A stretch of 64,000 bases of DNA from Gautieria morchelliformis (GCA_015179125.1 WHVA01000182.1:62001-126000), one strand, 5' to 3'. Numbered from the stretch's first letter, positions 45,566 to 57,910 are shown. Notes: generated by a model not told the origin, from the letters alone. Program-made: numbers and translations.

Positions 45566-48500
45566 ATGTCTCCTCCTCGAGCCGGTCAATTGCATTTGTG
45601 CCGCACTTGTCATAGGGTCTGCACGTCGAGGAAGCCTCTGCGCTTGCATATCTTCCACAAGGACTCCTGTAGGCTGGCAATACCAGGGAAAAAGAGGGAA
45701 ACCCAGCCAAAGAAAAAGATATGCACCGATGCCACCGAGCCTGCGGATGCCCTTGAGGATGATCCTCCAATGGACTGGGCTGAAGGTGTCTCACAGGACA
45801 TCTTACCAGAGGAAGCACACACTTTCCGAGAGGGAAGGCACAGGCACGATGAAGTTGGTGAGGGATCCCACAGCTCCGACCATACCCCACACAACAACGT
45901 CTCAGACAGTGATGTAATGTGGGTAAAGGACTTCCCAGAACCTGCCGGAGTCTCTTATGGAGAGCAGAAGACTACCTTTGAGGTTTTGCGTGAAGAGCAG
46001 CGCACGGGCAGCTTGGGAACATTTGGTCCTTTCGAAGACCTGGCCGAGTGGGAACTGGCTGAATGGTTAATAAAGAGTGGTGCCAGCCAGAGAGAGATCG
46101 ACAAGTACCTGAAATTAGACATCGTAAGTTGCATTTAATACAACCTAGCCGTGTATGTGCACTATGCTAATGCAAGTGCAGACACGCAACTGCACCTGCC
46201 CTTCCTTCATGGATAAGCAGGGTCTACTAAAAAAAATTGACTCCTTACCACCTGCTCCCTCCTGGCAATGTCACACAGTGCAGGTTAATGGGGATGTCCA
46301 TGATTATAATGGTGAACGCCGGACAGAAGAATTATTCATTTGGTGCCGCAACCCTGTGGATTGCGTGAAGGAGTTGATTGGTAATCCAGCTTTCAAAGAG
46401 GCCATGCATTATGCACCTCAAAAGGTCTTCACCGACTTGACTGAGGCAGATCAAGTGTTTAACAAGATGTGGACAGGAGAGTGGTGGTGGGAACTACAAG
46501 TAAGTATTCCAGCTTTCCCATACGGCGCTCCATTTGACCCTTTCGCAACCAGGAAAAATTACCCAAAGGGGCTACAATCGCCCCAATAATCATTGCATCA
46601 GACAAAACCCAACTGTCCTAATTCAGTGGTGATAAGCAAGCATGGCCGGTGTATCTCACAATTGGGAACATTGACAAGGCCATCCGTCGGCAGCCTTCCA
46701 AACAAGCCATGGTTCTCCTAGGATATCTGCCAGTAACCAAGCTTGAATGCCTGTCTCCAGAACGTCGCAAAGAGCGTGCATATCTGTTATTTCGTTATTT
46801 TGTTGTTTCGTTGCCTTGCCAAAATGGGAAGGACCGGGAGGAGTCTGCACATTAACTCGAGTGCAGGAGATGTAGGGAAAAGAACTTGAGACTGATAGTG
46901 AGGACACTGTTAACTCCCTCAACCGGACTCAACAATGTGAGTGAATGGGCTAAAACCAATGATTTGTTGTAGCTAAAGTCCTAGCTACTTATACAGTGGT
47001 GAACAGGGGAAAACCCTATGGAACATTGGATTAGGAGTGCATACATCACTAATGATGTCAATGATGATGCTGTGTGCCCCTAGGAGGATAATCCATTGAT
47101 GATGATGTATGCCCCTAGGAAATACCCCTCTAGAATCCAATAACAATATCGTCTCTTCCACTATTGCATGTCCCTTATTCTGGAACCTCTGATTGCTGCC
47201 GGCAAACACGGGGTTTATATGACATGTTCCGACTCTCAAGTACGCCACGTCTTCCTCATTTTGGCATCATACATTGCCGACTACCCAGAGAAATGTTTAG
47301 TGGCAGCCATCCGTGGAAACTCATGCCCAATCTGCACTGTCTCACCAGATGACCGTGGAAATCCAGGGTGTGCCCCAACTCACAATCCTAGCACCATTCG
47401 AAGCTCGGAAATGGGGACACCATCTCCAGCATTTAAGAATCTGCATCTCCGTCCCATTCCCCAGCCATTTGGGCTGACCTCCCACACACCAATATCTTTG
47501 AATGTTTCACCCCCGATTTGCTCCATCAACTACACAAGGGTGTCTTCAAGGACCATATGGTGAAGTGGTGTATTCAAATTGCTGGGAAAGGGGGTGCGCA
47601 GGAGGTGGATGACCGATTCAAATGTCTTCCAGACCACCCGGGTCTACGCCACTTCAAAAAGGGAATCTCTACGATATCTCAGTGGACTGGCCGCGAGCAC
47701 AAGGAGATGGAGCGTGTATTTGCAACCCTGATTTTTGGTGTGGTACCACCCGACGTGGCCGCTGTTGCACGAGCAACTATTGACTTCATATACTATGCAT
47801 CTTTCCCATCCCACTCCACAGAAACTCTCCGACGCCTCCAGGATTCACTGCACACATTCCACGAGCACAAGGGCATCTTCATAAAAGCAGGCATCAGAAA
47901 GCACTTCCGAATCCCAAAGATCCACATTATGGAGCATTACGCACATCTCATTCGAGCCAAGGGTTCTGCAGATGGCTTCAACACAGAAATGTCAGAACGG
48001 CGTCATATTGACTGTGCGAAGGAAGGGTACCGGGCAAGCAACAAGAAGAACTATACCCAGCAGATGATCCAGTACCTTTGGCGTCAAGAAGCCATGAACA
48101 AATTCACAGCATTCCTCACATGGACAAATGCAACCCACCCAGTCATCAATAGGAGCTATGACGAGGATGGTGATTCATCCACAGACAGTGAGACATCCAG
48201 CATGGATGACCAGTTGAACTAATATCTCACACACATGGCACCTGCTGGCACATTGCCAAACAAGCTCCAATGCCCGGAACATCCCTTCAGGACCTCATTG
48301 AAAAACATGGTGCCGTGGACATTGTAGCGGCTCTAGCCATGTATCTTCGCCAATATGTGCCGAATTGCCAAATCACACCATCCACATTTGACCATGTTGA
48401 CGTATACACTCGCCTCTACATCGACCTTCAATCCCCCAACGCCTTAATGATGATATCCAAAAAGATATCATCCGAGCGTGCCTAGCTAGCTATTCTCCCC

Positions 48501-48995
48501 GGAAGAAGTGTTTGGTCCCTGCACTATTTGACACTGCATTAATACATGATACACGGGATGCAGAGGAGATCGGACTCAAAGGTACGAGTTGCAACCCTGC
48601 CATGCGACCGCTCCTCACCGTGATGTATAGGGTACCGAGCTGCTCGCATACGCGCCATTTTCCGTTTGCCACACTGGTTCGAATGCTCAGACACGCTGGC
48701 TTATATTGAACGATTCACCAACTTTACCTTGCCTGTTGAGCCACTCCGGATGTCCCAAGTCTCCTATTCCATGCGTCATAACCGGCGACACGGAGAGATA
48801 GTCCACGTGAACACAATCCAACGCAGCTGTCATCTCACCCCAAAGTTTGGCAGTGCCAAACACCGCAACCAGACATGGACATCAGAAAATGTCCTAGATG
48901 AATGCCAAACATTCTTTTTGAACTCACAGCTTAGTATCTATATGTTTCAGATGTGTGACGGTGATTTTGTAGTAGAGAAAGATAATCATACCTAA
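45566..48995 (+). pseudogene. Plavaka transposase, copy A
   Basis: Residues near the start form a C2H2-like finger (CRTCHRVCTSRKPLRLH). Then DDPPMDW, EWELAEWLIKSGASQREIDK, an intron at about 46124-46181, the IWCRNPVDCVKELIGNP region, an intron at 46500-46552, then IIIASDKTQLS and SGDKQAWPVYLTIGNI, LLGYLPVTKLECL, the [13 protein letters not shown] core (about 47520), [32 protein letters not shown], and a C-terminal part ending near 48995. These are the Plavaka (CMC/CACTA-like) hallmarks. Lesions: TAA at 46619-46621 (from CAA), a ~365-bp insertion at 46793-47158, a one-base loss near 47470, TAA at 48220-48222 and frame breaks near 48240 and 48430. Confidence 0.85.
46793..47158. mobile_element. 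~365-bp insertion in Plavaka A
   Basis: It breaks the Plavaka coding sequence between the YLLF and HY codons. It contains a TGTTG...CAACA-bounded block (46803-46936), LTR-like by its ends, and a repeated GATGATG(N)TGTGCCCCTAGGA motif (47064-47120). The family is not recognised, and no clear target duplication is seen. Confidence 0.5.
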
Positions 48996-49377
48996 TAACG
49001 CTATAGTAGGACTAGCCATGCGGACGGATATGCAAAGGATGCGAGTGCGAGTAGTGAAACGAGGGAAATGGGTGTCTTGCGCTATTGACCAGCAAAGGAT
49101 TAAGGAGATGATGGTCATATAGATATATAGGAACACACCTCGGTCTCGGTCATGACTACACCCTGCGGCAACCAAGCTTTGAACATGCCTTCGCTTCTGA
49201 AGTCCTGACTCGTGTCGTTATACCCGAGCAATTGAGAAGGGTCGTGAGCATGGTATTCACTGGGTTATCCAAGTCATGAGATTATGTGCACACGGTCTAA
49301 TGCAATCCAGGCTCACGGAAGATGAAACTGCATCGGTCGAGGATATACATGAAGAAGTGGAGAACTGGGAGCATCTC
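48996..49377. other. No recognisable gene
   Basis: Between Plavaka A and the P450 remnant. The right end of the Plavaka element should lie here, but I could not identify TIRs. The P450 haem-binding exon was also looked for here without success. Confidence 0.35.
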
Positions 49378-50118
49378 TCAAAGGCTGTAGAGCCAGAAGG
49401 TAATTGAATTGTTCCAGAAGAATCTCCTTGACGCAATAGAGTGAAGGCGACGATAATATGGGTTAGAAAAGAGACCTACAAAACAGTGGCCAACCCAAGT
49501 ACCTTTTAGCATCCCGGGCGTGAACAAACGCTCAGGCTCGAAGTGTTCAGTATTGGGCCCGTACATATTCTTGTCATGGAGCATTGCCCTTTCGAGACAA
49601 CACTGCCTCGGGGGATAAAGTTGTTGTTGTACACATCATCTTCCATCAACCTGTGTGCAACACCCAGCGGCACCACCGGACGCCATCTAGTCCAGAAAAA
49701 TTTATTTGTCAACTCCTGGCTTTCAGAGAATCAGTTAGGGCACCTTTGTATTTCCTTGCAAATAGCATTCATATACGGAAGGCTATCGCGGTCCTCAAAG
49801 GTAGGGAGCCGATCGGCGCCAATAACTTCGTCGAGCTCGCGCTGCGCTTTGCGCTGTACATCGGGATAAAGGATCATGGCGAAGATAAACCAGGATAGGG
49901 CGACAGTCGTCTAGAGCAGTGACGTGAATGGTGTACAGAACATAAGGAAAAGAAATCGTTCGTACAGTGTCAGCTCCCGCGAGATACGCAACAGCTTGAG
50001 TGCTTTGGATGGCTTCCTCTTGTTGCGGCACATCCGCCTCTGGTAAATCAGCGATACTTTCTAGAAGCGAAGCGGTGTAAGAGGGTATAGCTTTCACTTC
50101 CCTCTTGATTGGACTCAA
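49378..50118 (-). pseudogene. Cytochrome P450 remnant
   Basis: Reading on the minus strand: SYTASLLESIADLPEAD, then the I-helix LAGADT split by an intron (about 49970-49915, GTACG...CTCTAG) and continuing TTVALSWFIFAMILYPDVQ, the stretch up to SLPYMNAICKEIQR (ExxR of the K-helix), an intron at about 49754-49698, RWRPVVPLGVAHRLMEDDVY, FIPRGSVV, and MLHDKNMYGPNTEHFEPERLF. This is a microsomal fungal P450 (monooxygenase) core. A short loss between GSVV and MLHD shifts the frame. The N-terminal membrane anchor and the FGxGRRxCxG haem loop are missing, so it is non-functional. Confidence 0.75.
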
Positions 50119-51180
50119 TTGACCGTGAACAAAGTGGTGAAAGATTGACCCACCAAAGCACAGGTACGCAATGTATTGGTGTGTAGATGGGCGCTTGCGC
50201 TCTAGCCGACGATAGACGGCAGATGTCTATGGTAGAAAGGGCTGGGATATGTATCTAACATAAGATACATAGGGACGTTTGAGCACAGAGGACTACGTGG
50301 ACTTACGCAGCCACGCGCGCAACTACATGGGCGACGTGCGGGTAGGCGCCGCTACCAGGATTTCGGGTTTATCCTGATGTGTATCCACTGATTTTCGAAA
50401 GTGGCTCCAGCTAATGATTTCAGAAGGTGTCATTCCTGCTCAGTGACATGAGGCGCAATTCAGCTTGTGTCAAACTAGAAGCAGCCAATGTTTGTTTTGC
50501 GTAGCCACAGTTCATTGTACTTATCTTCCGATGGAGCTTAACGTTCATATAGGACATTCATATATGGCAGTGCCGCCAAATTGACGTGACAACGAAAAAA
50601 AAACTCCCTTAGTTTTACAAATTAGATCAATCGCTCTATACAATCGATCGATCTGACCTAAAGATGCACTTCGTAAGGAATAAGAAGAATCGGATTTTTT
50701 TTCAGCTGGAATTGCGATTGGACCAAAGTAGCCGTGTGTAAGTGACAGGCACCATACATTACGCCCGGGAGGATATTTCTTCAGCTGTGAGAAGGACTCA
50801 CGCCACAGAATGCCGTAGATTTGCAAATAGGTTTCGGCATGCGCTCGAGGACAACTGAGTGGTAATTCAGCGGAGTCCTAGAACCGTCCGTTCCGATTTG
50901 CGCGGGGCTTCTCGAGTCGCACCAATCCGGGTCGGGGTCCATGCGCTGCCTTGAGCTCACGATCCCCAGTTCCAACTGATTTTGATGCTCAAAGAATGGA
51001 ATTGAGTACGGTGCCCGACTAGTACCAGGTGTCTATTTCAAACGGCGGAATAGAAAGTCAAATCGAAATCAGGGACATCAAAGCCCAGCCTACATGCCAT
51101 TGTTCAGAACGAATCCATACAGTACTTGCGGTTACGGTTATTTTATCTTACGCCCATTTGCTTGCACAGACGCCGGTGCT
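50119..51180. other. Intergenic between P450 remnant and peroxygenase
   Basis: Some decayed P450 exons may extend to about 50250. The rest shows no supported gene. The last part is the 5' region of the peroxygenase gene. Confidence 0.4.
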
Positions 51181-51183
51181 GCC

Positions 51184-51189
51184 TATAAA
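51184..51189 (+). promoter_or_regulatory. TATA box of the peroxygenase gene
   Basis: TATAAA lies 68 bp upstream of the chosen ATG (51257), within the context CCTATAAAAGATC. The spacing suits a transcription start around 51215-51225. Confidence 0.55.
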
Positions 51190-51256
51190 AGATCCATTGA
51201 TTGCTGCAAGATGTTCTTCACGCACTCCAGTCTTCTCTTGTATGCCAAACGACAGA

Positions 51257-52810
51257 ATGACGCGTCTCACCACTATTCTTCTGCTCATCTTTACCTTCGC
51301 TGCCCACCTGACTGAAGTGCTTGCCTTTCCTGCGTACGGCAGTCTGGCAGGTCTGTCGGAAGAGGAGCTTGCCATGTTTATCCCGACACTGGAGATCCGT
51401 AAAGGTCCTCCCCCTGATATTCACGCCAAGCCAGATAACATAGGCGTCCCGGTACTTGTCAATGATGCGGACCATCCGTATGTACCACCTGGCCCTGACG
51501 ATATTCGAGGACCATGCCCTGGTCTGAACACACTTGCGAACCATGGAGTGCGTATCACATCACCCCACGTTACTTCCTTGTAATTGGTCAGACTCTAATT
51601 ATCTCGCAAATCGTAGTACTTACCCCACGACGGAGTGGCATCCCCTAAACAAATCGTGGATGCCGTTATGACTGCTATGTGCTGTTCGTGTATCGCCCTA
51701 TTTTTTCTTTTAACATTATGTGCTAGGATTCAATATGGGCGCTGACATCGCCGCGCTGGTTGCCTATGCGGCCCATCTAGGCGATGGCAACTTGCTCACC
51801 GATAAGCTCAGCATTGGTGGAGCTCGGGATGGCAGTCGTGGCCTGAATTATCACGGCACATTTGAGGGTGAGCTTGTTTCGCTATGTACAAGTATCAAGC
51901 TGACGGTTATATGTTCTTAGGGGACGTAAGCATGACACGAGGCAAGCCATCGGTGACATGGGTTTATCAGACAATCTATACTCATCTTTCTCTCCAAGGC
52001 GACGCGTTTTTTGGCGACAACTACAGTTTCAATGAGACTCTCTTCCAAAAGGTAAGATGCGCATAGGCCGAGCGAATGTTACACCACTCATGAAGCATCC
52101 CACAGATGCAAGCTGAAGCGGATCCCATCTTTGACACGTTCAATATCCGTAGCGCCGCCACACATCGTTTCAAGCGTATCAACGATGGCATCAAGGGCAA
52201 CCCCAAATTCGCCTTCAATCACATCCGCTATCCTGCCGGTTATGCTGAGTCTGTCTTTACATACCTACTTTTCAGACACCCGTGGACGCCACTGCCAGCA
52301 GTCAAAATGGACGTCATTCGTACTTTGTTCGAAGATGGAAAGATGCCCGACGGTTTTCACCGCGCCCCCCTACCCATCGGGATGCTCGAAATTGCAGCGG
52401 AAGTCGTAGCGCTATGGGGTCAATACCCCATCGTCCTACCTGGACATAACGTGGACGGTATCGACACTTACAGGATTGATTGGACTTCTCCAAGTCTCAT
52501 CACCTGGTGCTGGATCTACGGGGACTATATCGAAAACACGGTGCTCAAGTTGTATCCTAACCCCACTGGCGCATTGCGCACGGCCTTGAAACGTAATCTC
52601 GTATTCTTCCATCTGCCATTTGGGGAAGTAGGCTGTCCGCCGCTATTTCCCTATGGCCCGCCTCTATCAGAGGCCGAAGGCTTGATTGATCAAGCAGAGG
52701 TCAAGGGCGTGGTGGATCAAACGCAGGCGCCCGTATCATCAGGCTGGTACAGCGGGTACAGCGGCCGCGTCTGGGACGCCCTGGTGCGCACCATGACGTG
52801 TTGGGCCTGA
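51257..52810 (+). CDS. Unspecific peroxygenase (haem-thiolate peroxidase), long type
   Basis: Exons: 51257-51547, 51617-51674, 51727-51867, 51921-51941, 51999-52051, 52106-52810; 422 residues. Residues 1-23 form a signal peptide. PCP at 86-88 gives Cys87, the axial haem ligand. E163-G164-D165 and S167 form the Mg site. R229 and E236 (R-x6-E in RYPAGYAE) are the acid-base pair, the full PCP-EGD-R-E signature of long UPOs. C-terminal Cys residues (GCPP, TCWA) could form the usual disulfide. A secreted enzyme that uses H2O2 to oxygenate substrates. Intron 4 has a GC donor. Intron 2 needs a CT donor at 51675-51676 where GT is expected, so splicing may be impaired. The start was chosen for the signal peptide; an ATG at 51242 is also in frame. 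Confidence 0.88.
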
Positions 52811-53399
52811 ATCACATCCCGTTCTTTCAATCACCGTATCCTCCTACTTTCCGTTCTGTGTCCTTTTCTTGATCGACGAGGGTACCTCAACCGTAGGGCG
52901 TACACCCATGAACTCGAATCGTCCATACGTTTGTGTTCAGTATGTACTTTCCAGGTGACAGTGCTGCAGTTTTCGTTATGACATGATCATGATCGTGATG
53001 CTTTGCCGCCACCAGCATGACCACTTGAAACCACCGGATACTTGCCAATACGCATACTGGTACTTCAAAGATTGGCTTCTATATCTCGTCCAGTAACGCG
53101 TTTCTGAGTCCGAGGGGATTCGTCGTTCGCGCGCCTAAGTGCTGACATGAATGGATGCGATCCAGAATTATCGACTTTATGCTCAGCCTATGGTAGCTTT
53201 GCATGTTATGCAACCTTCTGCAGCATATTCCTGAATCACGCGTCGCTGTTGCGACGCAATGGGTCGCTGAGTGGTTCGGATGTGGACTCCGAATCTGGGT
53301 TGTACGGCGCGCCACCACGTGGGAGCCGCGGAAGTTACAGAAGCTCAAGATGACTGTGCCAATGGCACACAGGAAGCTAGACGTGAAAGTGGGGCCAAA
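52811..53399. other. Downstream region without gene
   Basis: The 3' flank of the peroxygenase and the left flank of hAT 3. Nothing else is supported. Confidence 0.4.
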
Positions 53400-53407
53400 G
53401 CGGGAGA

Positions 53408-54787
53408 TAGTGTTCTCCGGGCTTGGGCTCAGGCCCGGGCTGAGCCCGAGCCCAGCCCTAAAAAGCCCGAGCCCAGCCCGGCCCAGGCCTCCAAAAGCCC
53501 GAAGAGGAGGGCCGGGCTTCATTTTCAGAAGCCCTGAGCCCGGCCCTTAAGCCCGGGCTTTTGGGTGGGGATCACTGGCGCCATTGTGGATCGTTTGCGA
53601 CGTCCAAACGAGTTACTAACTGTAGTTACAAAAAGGTTTTGAAGTAGAATTACTCATCTGTTCCTTCGTCCCTCCACCTATTCCCCACAGTCTAATTGTT
53701 GAGATCTAGAGGGCATAACGGCACTTTGGCGCGCTAATGTAAGCAGGTGACATGTACCGGTGTAAAGGAGATAAAAGACAAGGAGGGCTGCAAAGTACAA
53801 GGATCCCCTTGTACTTTGCCAGACAAAGGTTCTCCTAATAATTAGAATAATATTACTGTATGTAATGTGGTGAAAGTCCCAGGGCGGCCTCACGGCACTA
53901 GGAGGCTGGGGGAAGCAGAGGAGCCTAAAAGGAAGAAACCCAAACATACCGTTGCAAAACCTACCGGTAAGCAAAAGTACAAGGAGGTTCCAGTGCCTGT
54001 CCCTGGTGTGTGATTTGATATTATCATTATATTGGTTTTATTAATAAGTCTAAAATTGCCTTACCCCTGCCCAACTATCACTCATGACATCACCCACCCG
54101 GAAGGGTGGCTCAGAGATCTAGGATGGTATCGAGGTCTCACCCGACAATTCAAAAATTAGATATATAGTTCTTTTTTGAGAACGGGCGCCAGGAAGAAGC
54201 CAAGAAAATCATGGACTGCAAGCTGTGTCGGTGCGTGTGGCAGCCTCCAGGAATTTCATCATCGCTGATTTGTCCGAACCTAGAAAATGTGAATGGTATA
54301 AGGTCAGTTTTGTGAATGATGTCAGTACCTTGCGACACCACCTCCAGTCGATGCATGAGGTGATTTTTTAGTCCATCCAACCTTCTCATTAGATATTTAA
54401 CTACACAATAGGAGGAGTGGTGTTCTAAGACTGGGTTTACTATACAAACTGCCAAATGCGATTAAGCAAGCCAAGCTTGCGCAGAACAGCGTACTGACTA
54501 CGCATTTTGGACAGTGACTGTGAGAGAACTACCTCCTGGATGAGGAGGTTGTCTAGTAGTTGAATTTAATATGATACTAAGTTCAAGTAATAAATACATG
54601 CATGTGCGGCATCCCCTTCGATGACTTCCCGGATCCCACACCCGCAGGCCCGGGCTTTAGCCCGAGCCTGGCCCGAGCCCTGGTCGGGCTTGGGCTCAGG
54701 GCCAGGCTTGGAATTTGACGAGCCCGACCCGTCCAGGCCCGGCCCAAGCCCGGGCTTTTGAGCCCAGCCCGAGCCCGGAAGACACTA
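53408..54787. mobile_element. hAT element 3, non-autonomous
   Basis: 1,380 bp. The ends are TAGTGTTCTCCGGGCT and, in reverse complement, TAGTGTCTTCCGGGCT, followed by dense GAGCCCGGGCTT-type words as in hAT 1 and 2. The flanking octamers GCGGGAGA (53400-53407) and GCGAGAGA (54788-54795) differ by one base. Inside on the plus strand are a basic stretch ending KQKYKEVPVPVPGV (about 53915-54010) and BED-finger halves: DCKLCR (54213) and DVSTLRHHLQSMH (about 54317-54355), so C2 and HX4H. No catalytic domain. Confidence 0.8.
54211..54359 (+). pseudogene. hAT 3 BED-finger exon
   Basis: It carries both halves of a BED zinc finger (CX2C, then HX4H) with a likely small intron or disruption between them. 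It equals the finger exons of hAT 1 and 2, including the DVSTLR word. Alone it could only bind DNA. Confidence 0.5.
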
Positions 54788-54795
54788 GCGAGAGA

Positions 54796-55127
54796 TAGAG
54801 AGTTTCACAAAAATTTGACACAAAGTATACTAGTAGTCACGTAAGGGGTGCCTCGTGACATTGAGGAGGAACGCCCCGACGTTATTTATGCCGTCCTGAA
54901 GTCTCGATGATCTTCCGACGACCCAGCTCAGCTTTGGAATTGGAGTCTACATCTGTGTGCCCATGATTTATACTTCTCGACAATTTGAACACCCTCCGAG
55001 TCTCTCTCTAGACAACGCGAATCCAGAGGTTTCAGATTTCCATGGAGCATGATGCCACAGATGAGATAGACGTTGCACACTGGCACTTCCACAAGGCAGG
55101 GTGTTCGCAGGGGGCGGGGGGGATCTT
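54796..55127. other. No recognisable gene
   Basis: Between hAT 3 and the long inverted repeat. A short G run lies near 55110-55130. Confidence 0.4.
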
Positions 55128-57312
55128 TTGGATTAAGATGTTAATTAGTGCCTTTCAACAAATATAATCTATTGCTCAGTGACTGGAACCACTGTGTTCG
55201 CCCCTCTTCTGTGTGCTGACTAAGCCTTTCGAGGCGCGTCCAGCACTGATGAATGAGAGTCACGTGACCATGTCGACAGAAGAATGGTGTCGATCCAAGG
55301 GATAGTCAGATCAAAGGTGTTCGCTTCTGAGATAGTATAGAGTAAACAGTGATAGTAGACCCTCGACGAATATTTGGAATAAACTTTCAAGATCTGAGCT
55401 CTGTAGCTATCAAACAAGACTACAGTAATTTCAGGAGGCAGAATAATCGATTCTGGATGATTTCGTTCATACATTTGTACTAGCTATTTATACTATGTTG
55501 ATAGTAACTACTAGACAGATGGGTCGAAAAGCTGTTTGTAGCTAAGGGGTGACTAATTTATAGTCATAAAGTCATGGGGTGATGGGGATGGTGTCAGGAT
55601 TGTCTGGGCTTTGGAATAGAGATCTGTACCTAGTATACAAAGCCCCTGTCCACATCATGTTAAGATAGTAATCAGTCAGACGTGTCATGGGGTTCAAATA
55701 GAAAAATGGAGCTGAGTTTACCCTGCCCAGCATATATGCTGGGCTTGGAGATGGGGCCGCTGTCTCTGTGCCCTTTCTGTGGGGCAGCTAATTGAGTATG
55801 TGTACTGCGGATGACATTCTCATGTCACTCCACAGCACCCTATATTCCTGCGCAGTCTATTGTCCTCTGCGGCGTTTGGTGCCTGCACCCATCGGTGCCT
55901 ATGGCCTGGCGCCTGTCGACGTCATGGCCGATGCCATCACTCGATAGGCACGCCGTCCCTGATTGACCGCACGTGGTCGATGCCGAACTCCTGTACATTA
56001 CCCGATCTATGGGTAATATAGCATGTCGTAAATTCATGTGATCGTCGTCTGAGCCGACGTCTATCATAAATGTCATTTCTGTTTCTTTTTGATCTTTTTC
56101 TTTTTTTTCTTTCTTTATTAGTTTCTTTTATATATAAATGATTTGAAATGGGATAGTTGTGTTTATCACAACAGAATCCGCTCTTAGTCTTTTTCTGCGG
56201 GATCCACCAGTGTGACAAGGAGATGGGGTCAGCGGGCGCTTATTATGGTCGACCAGATTCGAGCGCCGTGGACCGTGGACCGCCGACCAGTTTCTGGTTG
56301 ACGGCTTGTAGGTCGCGTTTCGTTGTGTTTGTTTTTGGTACTGGACAGTTTCGGATTGGACGTAGTGCGGGTTGTGTTCCACCTCTCGCGCGGTTTTGTG
56401 CTGCACGTGTACAGGGTTTTCCCGGGTAACCGTGTCGTATCAGTATCTGCGCCGAGCCTCGTTGGGTCCCAACCGTCGGCTGAGAAGCGGAGTGAGAATA
56501 CGGCGCTGGAAGGTGCGGGGTTATTGCGGAACTGCCAGACGGACAGGAGACGAGTGTGATGAATCAAATTGAAGCCTATTCCACACGGGTGATTGGGCGA
56601 TGGCTCTTTGGAGCTATCATTAGAGGATGGCACCATGTTTCGTGGGGCTGCCACCAGGTGGAGTTGTCGTAGTCTTGGGAGGTCTGGCGCTTGGAGGTGG
56701 CTGGATTTGGTTGGTGAAAATGCCCGTAAAGACAGCACCTTGGGGGGTCACAGAGGGATACGTTGTTGTGATAAACACAATTATTTCATTTCAAATCGTT
56801 TATATATAAAAAGAAACTAATAAAGAAAGAAAGAAAATCAAAAAAAAAAAAAAAATCAAAAAGACACAGAAATTACATTTATGATAGATGTCGGCGCAGA
56901 CGACAATCACACGAATTTATGACATGCTATATTACCCATAGATCCGGTAATATACAGGAGTTCAAGCGTCGACCACGTGCGGTCGATCAGGGACGGCGCG
57001 CCTATCGAGTGATGGCATCAGCCATGACGTCGACAGGCGCCAGGCCATAGGCACCGAGGGGTGCAGGCGCCAAACGCCGCAGAGAACAATAGACTGCGCA
57101 GGAGTATAGGGTGCTGTGGAGCGACCTGAGAATGTCACCTGCAGTATACATATTCAATCAGCTGCCCCACAGAAAGGGCACAGAGACAGCGGCCCCATCT
57201 CCAAGCCCAGCATATATGCTGGGCAGGGTAGAAGAGGGGCGAACGCAGTGGTTTCAATCACTGAGCAATAGATTCCACTTGTTAAAAGGCACTAATTGAT
57301 ACCTTAATCCAA
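55128..57312. mobile_element. Long inverted-repeat (foldback-like) element
   Basis: The arms are about 55128-55210 plus 55720-56170 on the left and 56765-57312 on the right, over 85% alike by eye, around a core of about 594 bp. The left arm has an extra 509 bp at 55211-55719. Each arm holds the 20-bp palindrome GCCCAGCATATATGCTGGGC (55725-55744 and 57206-57225) and a T- or A-rich stretch at the inner end. The core has a 169-codon minus-strand frame (56738-56229) of unknown meaning. Long TIRs fit foldback or TIR-MULE types; no clear target duplication is seen. Confidence 0.7.
55211..55719. other. 509-bp block present only in the left arm
   Basis: The left and right arms are collinear except for this block, so it was inserted in the left arm or lost from the right. 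No TIR, LTR ends or coding region is recognised. Confidence 0.6.
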
Positions 57313-57910
57313 AATACGTTAGCGAGGAACGAAGGGTGAACCATTTGGGGGCGGTTTGGTACTGGACAATTTCGGAAGTGAATGGTGTCGGACGCTCTCA
57401 GAGCTTGACAGATTTTGGAGGCGTCCTTGGGGACCGTACGATCGCTGTCCGCTGAGGGTGTAATGCTGAAACGGGACGTGGGGCATTGGAGGGTCTAGGC
57501 AAGCTTGAAAAGTTGGGAGGGAAGATGGATTGGAGGGACAAGTATCGCATTTGGAGATCAGGTAGCGCTGCTTTGGGAATGGGAACAAGTCGACAAAACT
57601 GCATGCATCAGGAACGGCCGATTCCGGCTTGTAATTTGGCCATATTTACGCAGCGCCACGGGCGCTACTAGTAGACTACGTCACCTACGTAGCTGACTCT
57701 GGGTTCCACGTAGCTCCACAGATCATTATGTGGCGCTGCTGCCCGCACTAGGTAGACCTACAGCTTCCTATCTTTCTATAACTCCCATACGGCAGCGGCA
57801 ACACCCCTGCTAACCAATATTGGCAAGGTATGTCAGGTGCCAGTTACTTGGATAAGGTCAAGGAGTGTAGGTTGATATCACGTAGACATCCGGCGATAAG
57901 TACTACGTTC

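Noticed and set aside
49378-50118. Functional P450 gene
   Set aside because: The haem-binding loop and membrane anchor are missing and the frame is broken.
56229-56738. 169-codon gene in the core of the inverted-repeat element
   Set aside because: No domain, no start context and no match to known transposases; kept only as an observation.
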